From: Symploca sp. SIO2C1
GTDB taxonomy: Bacteria; Cyanobacteriota; Cyanobacteriia; Cyanobacteriales; Coleofasciculaceae
Assembly: GCA_010692635.1 (NCBI GenBank)
Contig: JAAHGL010000016.1
Location: 1-41,527 of the forward strand
Direction: 5' to 3'
DNA: 41,527 bases
A program made the translations under genes and the position numbers. The notes below the pieces were generated by a model, which was not told the DNA's origin, made no database searches, and worked only from the letters and a program-made list of their open reading frames with translations. Positions 10,115 through 18,380 of this stretch are shown here, piece by piece. Within the stretch, counting starts at the first letter, position 1. Each line of letters starts with the position of its first letter.

Positions 10115-11389
10115 ATGAGTGCTGAAATTATTTGTGTTGGAACCGAGTTACTCCTAGGGGATATTCTCAACAGCAATGCCCAATATTTAGCCTGTGAGCT
10201 GGCAGACTTGGGTATTCCTCACTACTATCAAACCGTGGTAGGGGATAATCCAGAGCGTTTGCAGCAAGTATTGGCAATTGCTAGTGAGCGCTCTCGGTTA
10301 CTCATCTTTACTGGTGGACTTGGTCCTACCCCCGATGATCTCACAACTGAAGCGATCGCGGATTTTTTTGGTGTTCCTCTGGTAGAAAACTCAGAAATAA
10401 TCGAAGACATTGCCAGAAAATTTGCCCAGCGGGGACGTAAGATGACATCTAGTAACCGCAAACAAGCGCTGATTCCCAAGGGAGCTGAAATATTACCAAA
10501 TATACGAGGAACTGCTCCGGGTATCATCTGGCAACCTCGTCCCAATTTAACAATTCTTACCTTCCCTGGTGTTCCAGCAGAAATGCATCAGATGTGGAGG
10601 GAGACGGCTGTTCCTTACCTTAGAAACCAAGGTTGGGGTAAAGAAATCATTTATAGCCGCACCTTAAGATTTTGGGGCATTGGGGAGTCAACTTTAGCAG
10701 AAAAAGTTGCTTCCTTTCTACTGCTAAAGAATCCCACAGTTGCTCCCTATGCCAGTAAAGGAGAGGTAAGGTTGCGTGTTTCTGCTCGTGCTCCTACAGA
10801 AGCTGAAGCCCAAAAGTTGATTGAACCCGTTGTACAAGAATTACAGCAAATAGGGGGGGCAGATTATTTCGGTGCAAATGAGGATACTCTAGCATCCGTG
10901 GTGGGTCAACTTTTGAATGAAGCAAATGAAACCCTCAGTGTTGCAGAATCCTGCACTGGTGGTGGTCTCGGTGGTATGCTGACCAATATTTCCGGTAGTT
11001 CTAACTACTTTTTGGGGGGTGTCATTGCTTATGACAACTCTGTGAAAGCTTCTTTGCTTGGTGTCAAGCAATCAGATTTATACACAGTAGGTGCAGTCAG
11101 TAAACCAGTGGCAATGCAAATGGCAACAGGCGTACGTTCTCTTCTCTCCAGCAGTTGGGGACTGAGTATTACTGGTATTGCTGGACCAAGTGGTGGTACA
11201 GAAACTAAGCCTGTCGGTCTGATCTACATCGGTTTAGCACAACCAGATGGGGTTGTAGAATGCTTCAAGTATCAGTTGGGTCAAAATCGTAGTCGGTCTT
11301 TAATTCGCCATGTCAGTGCTTGTCATGCACTTGATCAACTACGCCGCAGATTGCTGGCTAGAGATAAACTGCCAGTTCAAAAAGATTAA
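10115..11389 (+). CDS. cinA: CinA-like protein, competence/damage-inducible, NMN amidohydrolase-type C-terminus
   Basis: This 424-residue protein has an N-terminal molybdopterin-binding-like (MoCF) domain, with EIICVGTELLLGDILNSN and FTGGLGPTPDDLT, and a C-terminal CinA domain from about 255 with VAESCTGGGLGG. C-terminal CinA domains of this type act as nicotinamide-nucleotide amidases in NAD salvage in other bacteria, and some N-terminal domains are ADP-ribose pyrophosphatases; the activity here is inferred from the family. I chose the ATG at 10115 because family members start MSAEIICVG. An in-frame ATG at 10088 would add nine residues, and the much longer reading from 9830 only translates repeat sequence. 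Neither start has a clear Shine-Dalgarno. Confidence 0.94.
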   Translation: MSAEIICVGTELLLGDILNSNAQYLACELADLGIPHYYQTVVGDNPERLQQVLAIASERSRLLIFTGGLGPTPDDLTTEAIADFFGVPLVENSEIIEDIARKFAQRGRKMTSSNRKQALIPKGAEILPNIRGTAPGIIWQPRPNLTILTFPGVPAEMHQMWRETAVPYLRNQGWGKEIIYSRTLRFWGIGESTLAEKVASFLLLKNPTVAPYASKGEVRLRVSARAPTEAEAQKLIEPVVQELQQIGGADYFGANEDTLASVVGQLLNEANETLSVAESCTGGGLGGMLTNISGSSNYFLGGVIAYDNSVKASLLGVKQSDLYTVGAVSKPVAMQMATGVRSLLSSSWGLSITGIAGPSGGTETKPVGLIYIGLAQPDGVVECFKYQLGQNRSRSLIRHVSACHALDQLRRRLLARDKLPVQKD

Positions 11390-11837
11390 AAAGCTTACTA
11401 CACAGGCTTTCTTCGCTTCTGCCTTCTCTTCCCCTCCTTGGAGGGGTTAGGGGTGGGTTCGGGTGAACGAAATTTTGGGTGGGATTTCCTAGCTAAGTAT
11501 CCAAAAATTATAAGTTCTCTCTTCTCCCTCAGCTCCCTCAGCTCCCCCAGCTCCCCCAGCTCCCCACCCTTTTTTTCGCTCACCCGGTGGGTTCTGTCTT
11601 CTTCCTTCTTGCACTAGTGGAAATACTGGTTATGAATATGTTAACCTAGGAGCTATAAGAAGAACAACCCTTTTGTTTTTTTGGGTTACAGATAGTATCT
11701 ATGACCAAAAAGACTGGTCAATTTGGCTTATTAATTCCGTCTTCTTACCCAAGAAGTATTTTGGGATACTTTAGCTGATTGTTCAGTTGACTGCGTTAAT
11801 AGAAGACACCATTTGTCTCACAGGAGCTTTCTGTTTA
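11390..11837. repeat. cinA-small protein spacer with dispersed repeats
   Basis: I see no gene in these 448 bp. They hold GGAGGGGTTAGGGGTGGG near 11440-11457 (reverse-complement relative at 434-450, partial relative near 26250). A tandem array of AGCTCCC-type 9-mers lies at about 11526-11565. A diverged form of the GCTGCACTAG element lies at about 11585-11618. From 11620 to 11837 there is no recognised feature except the AGGAG at 11822 in front of the next gene. Confidence 0.65.
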
Positions 11838-11975
11838 ATGGATTATATAGGCAAGGTTTTGGAAAAAATTAAAGAATGGGCACGCCGATTAATTGAAACT
11901 CTCCTAGGTCCAGACGTGCAGCCTGAACCTGAACCAATTCCTATCCCTGTTGATGACTCAGGACGTCGTCGTTAA
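11838..11975 (+). CDS. Small charged protein upstream of aroQ, unknown function
   Basis: This 45-residue reading frame starts MDYIGKVLEKIKEWARRLIE. It has an amphipathic basic/acidic helix followed by a proline- and glutamate-rich tail (PEPEPIPIPVDD) ending in arginines. The ATG at 11838 has an AGGAG 11 nt upstream, which supports this start over the longer in-frame reading from 11787. The stop is only nine bases before the aroQ GTG, so the two are probably co-translated. I do not recognise a named family. The alternation PEPEPIPIP looks like a real protein tail and not random sequence. No transmembrane segment is visible. The helix could bind a membrane surface or a partner protein, but this is inference. 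Confidence 0.6.
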   Translation: MDYIGKVLEKIKEWARRLIETLLGPDVQPEPEPIPIPVDDSGRRR

Positions 11976-11984
11976 TTATTGATT

Positions 11985-12455
11985 GTGCCTAATGATACCA
12001 TAATTAATCTAAGTATTCTGGTTCTCCATGGTCCTAATCTTAATTTATTAGGACGTCGAGAGCCAGGTATTTACGGTTCAGTAACCTTAGATCAAATTAA
12101 CCAGTTATTACAGCACGAAGGACACAAACTGGGGGTAAAAGTTTTTGCCTTACAGTCAAACCATGAAGGTGCATTAGTAGACTCAATTCATGATGCTTTA
12201 GGCAAGCATCAAGGAATCTTAATTAACGCCGCTGCTTATACCCACACGAGCGTTGCCATCAGAGATGCTCTAGCAGCAGTAGCTCTTCCTGTAGTGGAAG
12301 TTCATCTGAGTAACATTTATCAGCGTGAAACCTTTCGACATCATTCTTTTATCGCACCAATAGCAATTGGGCAAATTAGTGGCTTTGGTGCTGAGAGTTA
12401 TCGTCTAGGACTACATGCTCTGGTTGATAATCTTAGGAAATCAGAAAAAAGCTGA
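11985..12455 (+). CDS. aroQ: Type II 3-dehydroquinate dehydratase
   Basis: This enzyme converts 3-dehydroquinate to 3-dehydroshikimate in the shikimate pathway, as a cytosolic dodecamer in the type II family. Family motifs are [18 protein letters not shown] with the catalytic tyrosine, [26 protein letters not shown], and [18 protein letters not shown] with the catalytic histidine and arginine. The length, about 156 residues, is normal. The start is uncertain: there is no suitable ATG in frame, so GTG at 11985 or TTG at 11979 must be used. GTG is preferred as the commoner start codon. It lies directly after the small gene at 11838 and ends inside a terminator hairpin. Confidence 0.95.
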   Translation: MPNDTIINLSILVLHGPNLNLLGRREPGIYGSVTLDQINQLLQHEGHKLGVKVFALQSNHEGALVDSIHDALGKHQGILINAAAYTHTSVAIRDALAAVALPVVEVHLSNIYQRETFRHHSFIAPIAIGQISGFGAESYRLGLHALVDNLRKSEKS

Positions 12456-12466
12456 AGGGCTTTTTT
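12445..12466 (+). terminator. Rho-independent terminator of aroQ
   Basis: The arms AAAAAAGC and GCTTTTTT form an 8-bp stem around a six-base loop, ending in a run of T. The aroQ stop codon TGA lies at the start of the loop. The stem is AT-rich and of moderate stability. Confidence 0.7.
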
Positions 12467-12598
12467 GGATTAAAATCTAACTAATGGGATATTTTTTGAT
12501 TTAGAAGTCCCTTGAGCTTCGAGGTAATTTTTATAAAATATTACAAAGTATTACTTTATCCCTCAAAAATGAGACTGAAGACCTAGCTCTTCTTTAAA

Positions 12599-12627
12599 AT
12601 TCGGAGAAGCCTTACTCTACTCCGAAT
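12599..12627 (+). promoter_or_regulatory. Hairpin just upstream of the pebA start codon
   Basis: The perfect 8-bp arms ATTCGGAG and CTCCGAAT enclose a 13-nt loop and end six bases before the pebA ATG at 12634. In mRNA this structure would cover the ribosome entry region. No Shine-Dalgarno is visible between hairpin and ATG. A regulatory role is inference. Confidence 0.45.
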
Positions 12628-12633
12628 CAACCT

Positions 12634-13359
12634 ATGTTTCAGCCTTTTCTCCGCTACTTAGAAAAAGAACTGTTCACTCGCTTCGAGTTACGGGGTTGCC
12701 CTATTCCGAGCGAATTAGAATTTCAAGTCAGCCAGCGTGGAAAAACTCCAGCTATGATAGAAAGCTGGTGCTACGAATCTCCCGAATTCCGAAAAATCCG
12801 CTACACTTACATCAATGCTGGAGAAATGGCACAGATTTTTAATAGTGTCATTTATCCAAGACATAACTACGACTTGCCCTTACTAGGCATTGATTTTCTA
12901 GCCTTTGGCAAGAAGAAAATTCTAGTTGTTTTAGACTTCCAACCGTTGTTTCGCGATCAAGAGTATTTAGAAAAATACATCGAGCCAATACGTACAATTA
13001 GAGATAAGTATAACGAGTTGGCGCAAGATTTACCAATGAAATTTTATGATGCCAGTCAGTATTTCTCTCCCTACCTGCTGTTCGCTAAAACTGATGCTGA
13101 AACGGTTGTCAATAGACTTTTACCTGCCTATCAAGAATATATTCAGCTATATTGGCAACTGTTAGAAAAAGCAGAACCTTTAACACAACCAGAAGCAATA
13201 GAACGCATCATCAAAGCTCAAAAAGATTACGACCAATACAGTGCTGAACGAGATCCAGCTTCGGGGCTATTTAGCAGCTATTTTGGTCATGAATGGTCTG
13301 AAAAGTTCCTCTATGAATTTTTGTTTGAAGATGCTGCCCCTGTGGCTGTCTCTACTTAG
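12634..13359 (+). CDS. pebA: 15,16-dihydrobiliverdin:ferredoxin oxidoreductase
   Basis: PebA reduces biliverdin IXalpha to 15,16-dihydrobiliverdin with electrons from ferredoxin, the first committed step to phycoerythrobilin. The 241-residue protein is of the ferredoxin-dependent bilin reductase family: MFQPFLRYLEKEL at the N-terminus, WCYESPEFRKIRYTYINAG, FNSVIYPRHNYDLPLLGIDF, VVLDFQPLFRDQEYLEKYI, and a C-terminal DPASGLFSSYFGHEWSEKFL. Its similarity to the following gene, and the order A then B, match pebAB. A hairpin sits directly before the ATG. The gene lies next to the CcaS/CcaR and phycoerythrin linker genes, which fits a role in supplying the green-absorbing pigment. PcyA is an alternative member of the family, but the pairing with PebB makes PebA much more likely. 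Confidence 0.95.
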   Translation: MFQPFLRYLEKELFTRFELRGCPIPSELEFQVSQRGKTPAMIESWCYESPEFRKIRYTYINAGEMAQIFNSVIYPRHNYDLPLLGIDFLAFGKKKILVVLDFQPLFRDQEYLEKYIEPIRTIRDKYNELAQDLPMKFYDASQYFSPYLLFAKTDAETVVNRLLPAYQEYIQLYWQLLEKAEPLTQPEAIERIIKAQKDYDQYSAERDPASGLFSSYFGHEWSEKFLYEFLFEDAAPVAVST

Positions 13360-13497
13360 GAAATGTAATTACCGATCAACAAGTAAGAAGCTAGAGACCA
13401 GAGTACTAGGGGTGAATGGTTATTCACCCTAACTAAAAGGATTTCAAACTATCGGAATCATGCCTGTTATCTATTTTCTATTAAGGTCATAGCCTCC

Positions 13498-13530
13498 TAC
13501 TTATTACTTATTACTTATTACTCATTACTT
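13498..13530. repeat. ATTACTT/ATTACTC heptamers between pebA and pebB
   Basis: About four and a half ATTACTT/ATTACTC units lie in the 189-bp pebA-pebB spacer, followed by AAAAAGCAAACCC and the pebB ATG. They belong to the same heptamer family as 533-578 and 24935-25011. Confidence 0.8.
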
Positions 13531-13548
13531 AAAAAGCAAACCCTAATT

Positions 13549-14304
13549 ATGTCGCTCTACCAACCCTTTTTAGACCATGCCCTCCCCTTGCTTGAAGAGC
13601 AACTAGATTTAAGTCCTTATCCGATTCCCGAAGGGTTTGAGCGCAAAGAAGCGACCACAGGCAAAGGCAAACGAGAAGAAACGGTTGTCACTACTAGCTA
13701 TGCTTTTAAATCCCCGAAACTGAGGCAAATTCGAGCTGCGCATGTTCAGGGAGGAAAGTCTCTACAAGTTCTTAATTTTGTCATCTTCCCCCAGTTGAAC
13801 TATAATCTGCCTTTTTTTGGTGCGGATTTAGTCACCTTACCGGGAGGGCACCTCATTGCTTTAGACATGCAGCCGCTCTTTCATGATGAGACTTACAAAA
13901 AGAAATATAGCGACCCCATCTTACCCATCTTTAAATCTTACCTAGAGGATCTTCCCTGGGGAGGGGATTTCCCAGAAGAAGCAAAACCTTTCTTTTCCCC
14001 AGCTTTCCTGTGGACTCGCCCTCAAGAAACAAAACTAGTCCAGACGCGAGTATTGGAGGCATTTAAGGAGTATCTGGAAGCTTATTTAAATTTCGTCCTG
14101 GCAGCTGAACCAATTAGCGATCGCCAAAGCCTAGAAGAGATCCAAAATGCACAACTGCGCTACATTGGCTATAGAGCAGCTAAAGATCCAGCACGAGGAA
14201 TGTTCACACGTTTGTATGGGGAAGAGTGGACGGAGGAGTACATTCACGGTTTCCTATTTGATTTAGAACGCTATTTAGATCAAAAAATGTTGCTAAACAA
14301 GTGA
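13549..14304 (+). CDS. pebB: Phycoerythrobilin:ferredoxin oxidoreductase
   Basis: PebB reduces 15,16-dihydrobiliverdin to phycoerythrobilin using ferredoxin, taking the intermediate from PebA. The 251-residue protein carries the bilin reductase motifs [58 protein letters not shown] and [20 protein letters not shown]. The ATG at 13549 starts the family-typical [19 protein letters not shown]. It is separated from pebA by 189 bp including a heptamer repeat, so the two genes may be one operon or separately transcribed. It is followed 84 bp later by the photosensor kinase in the same direction. Confidence 0.95.
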   Translation: MSLYQPFLDHALPLLEEQLDLSPYPIPEGFERKEATTGKGKREETVVTTSYAFKSPKLRQIRAAHVQGGKSLQVLNFVIFPQLNYNLPFFGADLVTLPGGHLIALDMQPLFHDETYKKKYSDPILPIFKSYLEDLPWGGDFPEEAKPFFSPAFLWTRPQETKLVQTRVLEAFKEYLEAYLNFVLAAEPISDRQSLEEIQNAQLRYIGYRAAKDPARGMFTRLYGEEWTEEYIHGFLFDLERYLDQKMLLNK

Positions 14305-14388
14305 TAACTCAAACCAAGAAAGTACATCTGCTTGTTTTATTCTCCATGCTCTTTTTTCCCTGCTCCTTGTTCTCTTCCTTTCAGTGAC

Positions 14389-17088
14389 ATGGGATACTTT
14401 TTTATTGGAAAATCCCTTAGCTCTCTGAACCTTAGCATTGGTTTAGCAAGTATAGCTTTTTTAAGTATTTATTACTTGCTGCAAAGGCAGATCTTCCAGC
14501 GTCGCCAAGCAGAAATGAGCTTGCGACAGCAAACTGAAAGGGAAAGGCTAGTCAACCAAATTGCCCAGCACATCCGCCAATCTTTGAATTTAGAGGAAGT
14601 GCTCGCTACTACCGTCTCAGATGTTAGGCAATTTCTCCTAACTGATCGCGTTTTGATCTATCGTTTTTGGGGAGATAAGACGGGAAGTGCCATTACTGAA
14701 GCCGTCTTGCCAGAATATCCGGCGATTTTAGGTCAAACCTTTCCTCCAGAAGTCTTTCCTCCAGAGTACCACCGAGCCTATGCTGAGGGTAAGATTCGGG
14801 CGATCACCGACGTGAACTCGGAAGATGTAGAGCCTTGTCTAGCAAAATTTGTCTCTGAGTTTGGTGTCAGAGCAAAATTAGTCGTTCCTATCGTCCAACA
14901 AATACGAGAACTCCATCCCTCAGACATAGGAGAAAGTAAGTTGCCTTCCTCTGAAAGTCAGAAGGGTAGGGGACAGGGAGAAGAAACTTCCCGTCCTTAC
15001 CTTTGGGGGCTACTCATTGCACACCATTGCAGTGCTACCCGACAGTGGCAGTCGTGGGAAATTGACTTGATGAAGCAACTGGCGACTCAGGTAGCGATCG
15101 CTATCCAGCAGTCGGAACTGTACGAACAACTGCGACAACTCAACGCTGAATTAGAGTGCCGAGTGCAGGAGCGTACTGAAGAACTAGCGAAAACTAATGA
15201 TGCCTTGCACCATACTAATCAAACCCTGCTTTCTTTGATTTCTGCTTCTCCTCGTGCCATTTTTACCCTTGACTTGCAAGAACGGGTCAAAATCTGGAAC
15301 CCTGCTGCTGAGCGGATGTTTGGTTGGACAGAAGCAGAAGTCCTGGATCGTCCCAACCCTGTCATGACTGATGAAGACGGGGCAGACTATCAAGCCATCT
15401 GGCGAGATATTTTAGCAGGAATCGCGCCCCCCAGCTTAGAAGTGCGTCGGCGCAAAAAGGACGGTTCTCCTATTGATATCATCTTTTCAGCAGCTCCCCT
15501 GAATGACAATGAGGATAAGGTTAGTGGATTGGTGGCTGTTGTAGCTGATATTACCGAACAGAAGCGCACCTCCGAACAAGTCCGCCTGCTGCAATCGGTG
15601 GTTGTCAACACCAATGATGCTGTCATCATCACTGAAGCTGAGTCTATCGATTTTCCAGGTCCCCGCATTCTCTACGTCAACCAGGCATTTACTACTATGA
15701 CTGGTTATAGTCTAGAAGAAGTTTTGGGACAAACACCCCGCCTCCTTCAGGGTCCGAAAACAGATCGCGGTGCGCTTGATCGGATACGCTCTGCCCTCTC
15801 TCGTTGGGAATCGTTCACCGTAGAAGTTATCAACTATCGTAAAGACGGCACCGAATTTTGGGTTGAGTTCGGTGTCGTGCCAGTTGCAGATAAGCAAGGT
15901 CAGTACACCCACTGGATTTCAGTACAGCGAGACATCACTGAGCGCAGGCGCACAGAAGCAGCTTTGCGCCAAAGCGAAGAACGCTTCCGCTCCCTGATCG
16001 AAAATGCTTTGGATATCATTACCATCCTGGCTCCCGATGGGACAATTCACTATGAAAATCCCTCAGTTGAGAAAATATTGGGCTACTCGCCCCAAGATTT
16101 AATTGGTGAGAACTTTTTTGCCTACATCCATCCCGATGACCTAGCCAATATCTACCCTATCCTCAATCAGGCTCTGTCTAATTCAGAGGAAACTCACCCT
16201 ATTGAATTCCGCCGCCGCCATCAGGATGGACAATGGCGAACCTTTGAAGCGTTACCAAAGGCACTTAGCTTTAGCCAAACAGCTCAGTCCTTGGTTGACA
16301 GTGACTCATCACCAACAATTGTCATGAACTCCCGAGATATTACTGAAAGGAAGCGATTAGATGAAGTGCGGCTGGCTTTGGAGCGAGAGAAAGAATTGAG
16401 TGCTCTGAAAACCCGCCTCTTTTCTATGGTCTCCCATGAATTTCGCACACCTCTGAGTACTGTCCTTGCCGCAGCTCAACTACTAGAAACTTCTCCAAGA
16501 GCCTGGGAAAATCCTGAAAAACGACAGAGAAATCTGCGCCGAATTCAAGATTCAGTCAAAAATATGGTTCAACTTTTAGACGACATTCTAACAATTAATC
16601 GCGCTGAAACTGGCAAATTGGAATTCAATCCAGAATGGCTAGACCTAGAGAAATTTGGTCGTAATTTTCTTGAAGAGATGCAACTGAGTGCAGGTATTCA
16701 GCATACACTAACTTTTGTTTGTCGAGGGGAAAATACTGTTGTCTATGCCGATAAAAAGTTATTACGCTCCATTTTTGCCAATATTATCTCTAATGCCATT
16801 AAATATTCACCAACGGGTGGACAGATTCAATGTTCTCTCACCTTTGAAGTACAAAGCGTCCAAATTCAGATTCGCGATCGCGGTTTAGGCATTCCCGCCG
16901 AGGAGCAAAAACAACTCTTTGAGCCTTTTTACCGGGGCAAAAATGTCCGTTATATTGAGGGAACCGGACTGGGGCTAGTAGTGGTTCAAAAGTGTGTGGA
17001 CTTACATGGGGGTAGCATCGAGATCGCCAGTCAAGCTGGAAGAGGCACGACTGTTACTGTTAGACTTCTGACAGATATTAGGTGTTAG
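14389..17088 (+). CDS. ccaS: CcaS-like green/red cyanobacteriochrome histidine kinase
   Basis: This 899-residue membrane sensor kinase probably sets chromatic acclimation. One hydrophobic helix spans about residues 12-32. A bilin-type GAF domain follows from about 55 to 245, with Cys150 in DVEPCLAKF as likely chromophore attachment, FGVRAKLVVPI and LWGLLIAHHCS. Then come three PAS domains (about 275-400, 398-525, 525-655), HisKA with MVSHEFRTPL (His683) and an HATPase with GTGLGLVVVQKCVDLHGG. Its neighbours (pebAB, an OmpR regulator, and a G-box before cpeC) match the CcaS/CcaR system. The ATG at 14389 is preferred over the TTG at 14332, which adds a dubious pyrimidine-coded leader. Oddities: a 34-residue hydrophilic insert inside the GAF (171-204), and a LOV-like second PAS with Pro450 in place of the flavin cysteine. 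I recall Synechocystis CcaS with two PAS domains; this one has three. Confidence 0.88.
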   Translation: MGYFFIGKSLSSLNLSIGLASIAFLSIYYLLQRQIFQRRQAEMSLRQQTERERLVNQIAQHIRQSLNLEEVLATTVSDVRQFLLTDRVLIYRFWGDKTGSAITEAVLPEYPAILGQTFPPEVFPPEYHRAYAEGKIRAITDVNSEDVEPCLAKFVSEFGVRAKLVVPIVQQIRELHPSDIGESKLPSSESQKGRGQGEETSRPYLWGLLIAHHCSATRQWQSWEIDLMKQLATQVAIAIQQSELYEQLRQLNAELECRVQERTEELAKTNDALHHTNQTLLSLISASPRAIFTLDLQERVKIWNPAAERMFGWTEAEVLDRPNPVMTDEDGADYQAIWRDILAGIAPPSLEVRRRKKDGSPIDIIFSAAPLNDNEDKVSGLVAVVADITEQKRTSEQVRLLQSVVVNTNDAVIITEAESIDFPGPRILYVNQAFTTMTGYSLEEVLGQTPRLLQGPKTDRGALDRIRSALSRWESFTVEVINYRKDGTEFWVEFGVVPVADKQGQYTHWISVQRDITERRRTEAALRQSEERFRSLIENALDIITILAPDGTIHYENPSVEKILGYSPQDLIGENFFAYIHPDDLANIYPILNQALSNSEETHPIEFRRRHQDGQWRTFEALPKALSFSQTAQSLVDSDSSPTIVMNSRDITERKRLDEVRLALEREKELSALKTRLFSMVSHEFRTPLSTVLAAAQLLETSPRAWENPEKRQRNLRRIQDSVKNMVQLLDDILTINRAETGKLEFNPEWLDLEKFGRNFLEEMQLSAGIQHTLTFVCRGENTVVYADKKLLRSIFANIISNAIKYSPTGGQIQCSLTFEVQSVQIQIRDRGLGIPAEEQKQLFEPFYRGKNVRYIEGTGLGLVVVQKCVDLHGGSIEIASQAGRGTTVTVRLLTDIRC

Positions 17089-17267
17089 TTGGGCATTATT
17101 TGCGATCGCGCGATCACTAGACATTTAAATTGTGAATTAGTACTGACGCACCGGATGCGGAGATTAGGGCAGCCAAATTTAAATGCGTCTTAGCTTAAGG
17201 AAAATCTCTTCCCCTATTTCTAATTCCCAAACAACAAATGACTAATGACCAATGACAAACAACAATC

Positions 17268-17951
17268 TCATGCAGATTTGATATTACTCAAACGGTAGCC
17301 CATTCCATGAACTGTCTCAATCAAATTGTCTGGAGCTCCTGCCGCTTTTAGCTTAAGGCGCAAACTTCTCAAATGGACTTTAACTGTATCTTCTTCTACA
17401 GTTTCCTCCGTCGGCCAAATGTGTTGGATAATAGCCCGACGACTGAGGAGGCGGTGGCTATGCCGTAAGAGCAGCTCTAGGATACAGTACTCCTTTGGAG
17501 TTAGGTGGATGGGAGTGTTAGCGTAGCTGACTTCGTAAGCACTAGGATCGAGGCGCAATCTGCCCCACTCTAAAACTGGTGTCAAGGATGCCCTACCCCT
17601 ACGTAACAAGGCGCGAATACGAGCAAATAACTCTCCTAAATCAACGGGTTTGATGATATAATCATCTGCGCCAGCATCTAGCCCAGAAATTTTATCACTA
17701 ACTGTGTCGCGGGCAGTAACCATCAAGATGGGCATTTGATAGCCCTGCGATCGCAACAGCTGACAAAAGCTGATGCCATCAAGTTCTGGTAACATGACAT
17801 CTAGCACTAGCAGGTCATAATCGCTCACCTTGATATATTCTAGAGCTGATTCTGCCTCCAAAGCCCAATCAACGACATAGAGTTGGTCAGTTAGGGCTTC
17901 TTCTAAGGTCTCAGCCAAGCGGCTATCATCTTCAACTAAAAGAATCCTCAT
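17268..17951 (-). CDS. ccaR: CcaR-like OmpR-family response regulator
   Basis: This 227-residue DNA-binding regulator has a receiver with Asp51 in VLDVMLPELDG and a conserved lysine in DDYIIKPVDLGELF. The C-terminal winged-helix domain contains LTPKEYCILELLLRHS and VHLRSLRLKLKAAGAPDNLI. It is transcribed toward ccaS (convergent, 179 bp apart) and away from cpeC. Two perfect CTTTCCGATTT repeats upstream of cpeC are the known CcaR target type, so phosphorylated CcaR probably activates cpeC in green light. A 31-bp dispersed repeat begins only 16 bp upstream of its start codon. Its own promoter was not identified. Identity as a response regulator is certain; CcaR is assigned from context. Confidence 0.9.
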   Translation of the reverse strand: MRILLVEDDSRLAETLEEALTDQLYVVDWALEAESALEYIKVSDYDLLVLDVMLPELDGISFCQLLRSQGYQMPILMVTARDTVSDKISGLDAGADDYIIKPVDLGELFARIRALLRRGRASLTPVLEWGRLRLDPSAYEVSYANTPIHLTPKEYCILELLLRHSHRLLSRRAIIQHIWPTEETVEEDTVKVHLRSLRLKLKAAGAPDNLIETVHGMGYRLSNIKSA

Positions 17952-17966
17952 CCTGTCTCTGTGGTT

Positions 17967-17997
17967 CTAGTGCAGCGCGGGGGAAATAACCCACCAG
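17967..17997 (-). repeat. Dispersed CTGGTGGG...GCTGCACTAG element upstream of ccaR
   Basis: Read on the minus strand it starts CTGGTGGGTTATTTCC and ends GCTGCACTAG. A 33-bp near-copy lies on the plus strand at 26068-26100, and a diverged copy at 40657-40690. Here it occupies the immediate 5' leader of ccaR. Confidence 0.75.
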
Positions 17998-18254
17998 TTA
18001 AAAAAGGTGAAATAGCCTACTATATAAGCTTTCTTTCCTCGGAGCCTTCTGCATCGGAGCCTTCTGCCTCCTTACACTAGGTTCAAATTTAGCAAAAAAA
18101 GGTTCAGTTTTTAGATAACTTTGCAAAAAAGTCATTTGGGTCTGACTGAGGGCAAAATTGTAAACTTATATTGCAGAGTTTAATAGTTGTGTCTCGTCAG
18201 GTTGCATATTTATCCTTGGAGCCTGTTGTCTACAGTGGTTCGTATTTCGGTTTT

Positions 18255-18276
18255 CTTTCCGATTTCTTTCCGATTT
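18255..18276 (+). promoter_or_regulatory. G-box: two tandem CTTTCCGATTT sites (CcaR operator)
   Basis: Two identical 11-bp sites, CTTTCCGATTT at 18255-18265 and 18266-18276, abut each other 105 bp before the cpeC ATG. This is the direct-repeat CTTTCCNATTT motif known as the CcaR-binding G-box upstream of cpcG2 in other cyanobacteria. No other copy was seen in the window. Confidence 0.88.
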
Positions 18277-18380
18277 CTTCACCAGTTTCTGTGCTGGGAA
18301 TTTGTTAAGATTGCTTAATTTTCTCAACTAATATCTAGACGCAAGCCACAAAACTTCAGCATCAAGGAGATGATTTTCCT

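Larger units (their letters stand above)
17952..18380. promoter_or_regulatory. Divergent ccaR-cpeC control region
   Basis: This 429-bp region contains no gene. From left to right: a dispersed GCTGCACTAG element on the minus strand (17967-17997); two TCGGAGCCTTCTGC repeats (18039-18052 and 18054-18067); an AT-rich stretch; the tandem G-box (18255-18276); the small inverted repeat CCAG/CTGG just after it; AT-rich sequence with TAAGAT and TTAATT as possible -10 elements near 18306-18320; and AAGGAG before the cpeC ATG. Confidence 0.75.

Noticed and set aside
14332-14388. TTG start for CcaS adding 19 residues
   Set aside because: The added stretch is pyrimidine-coded low complexity (FYSPCSFFPAPCSLPF); the ATG at 14389 starts the natural N-terminus before the membrane helix.
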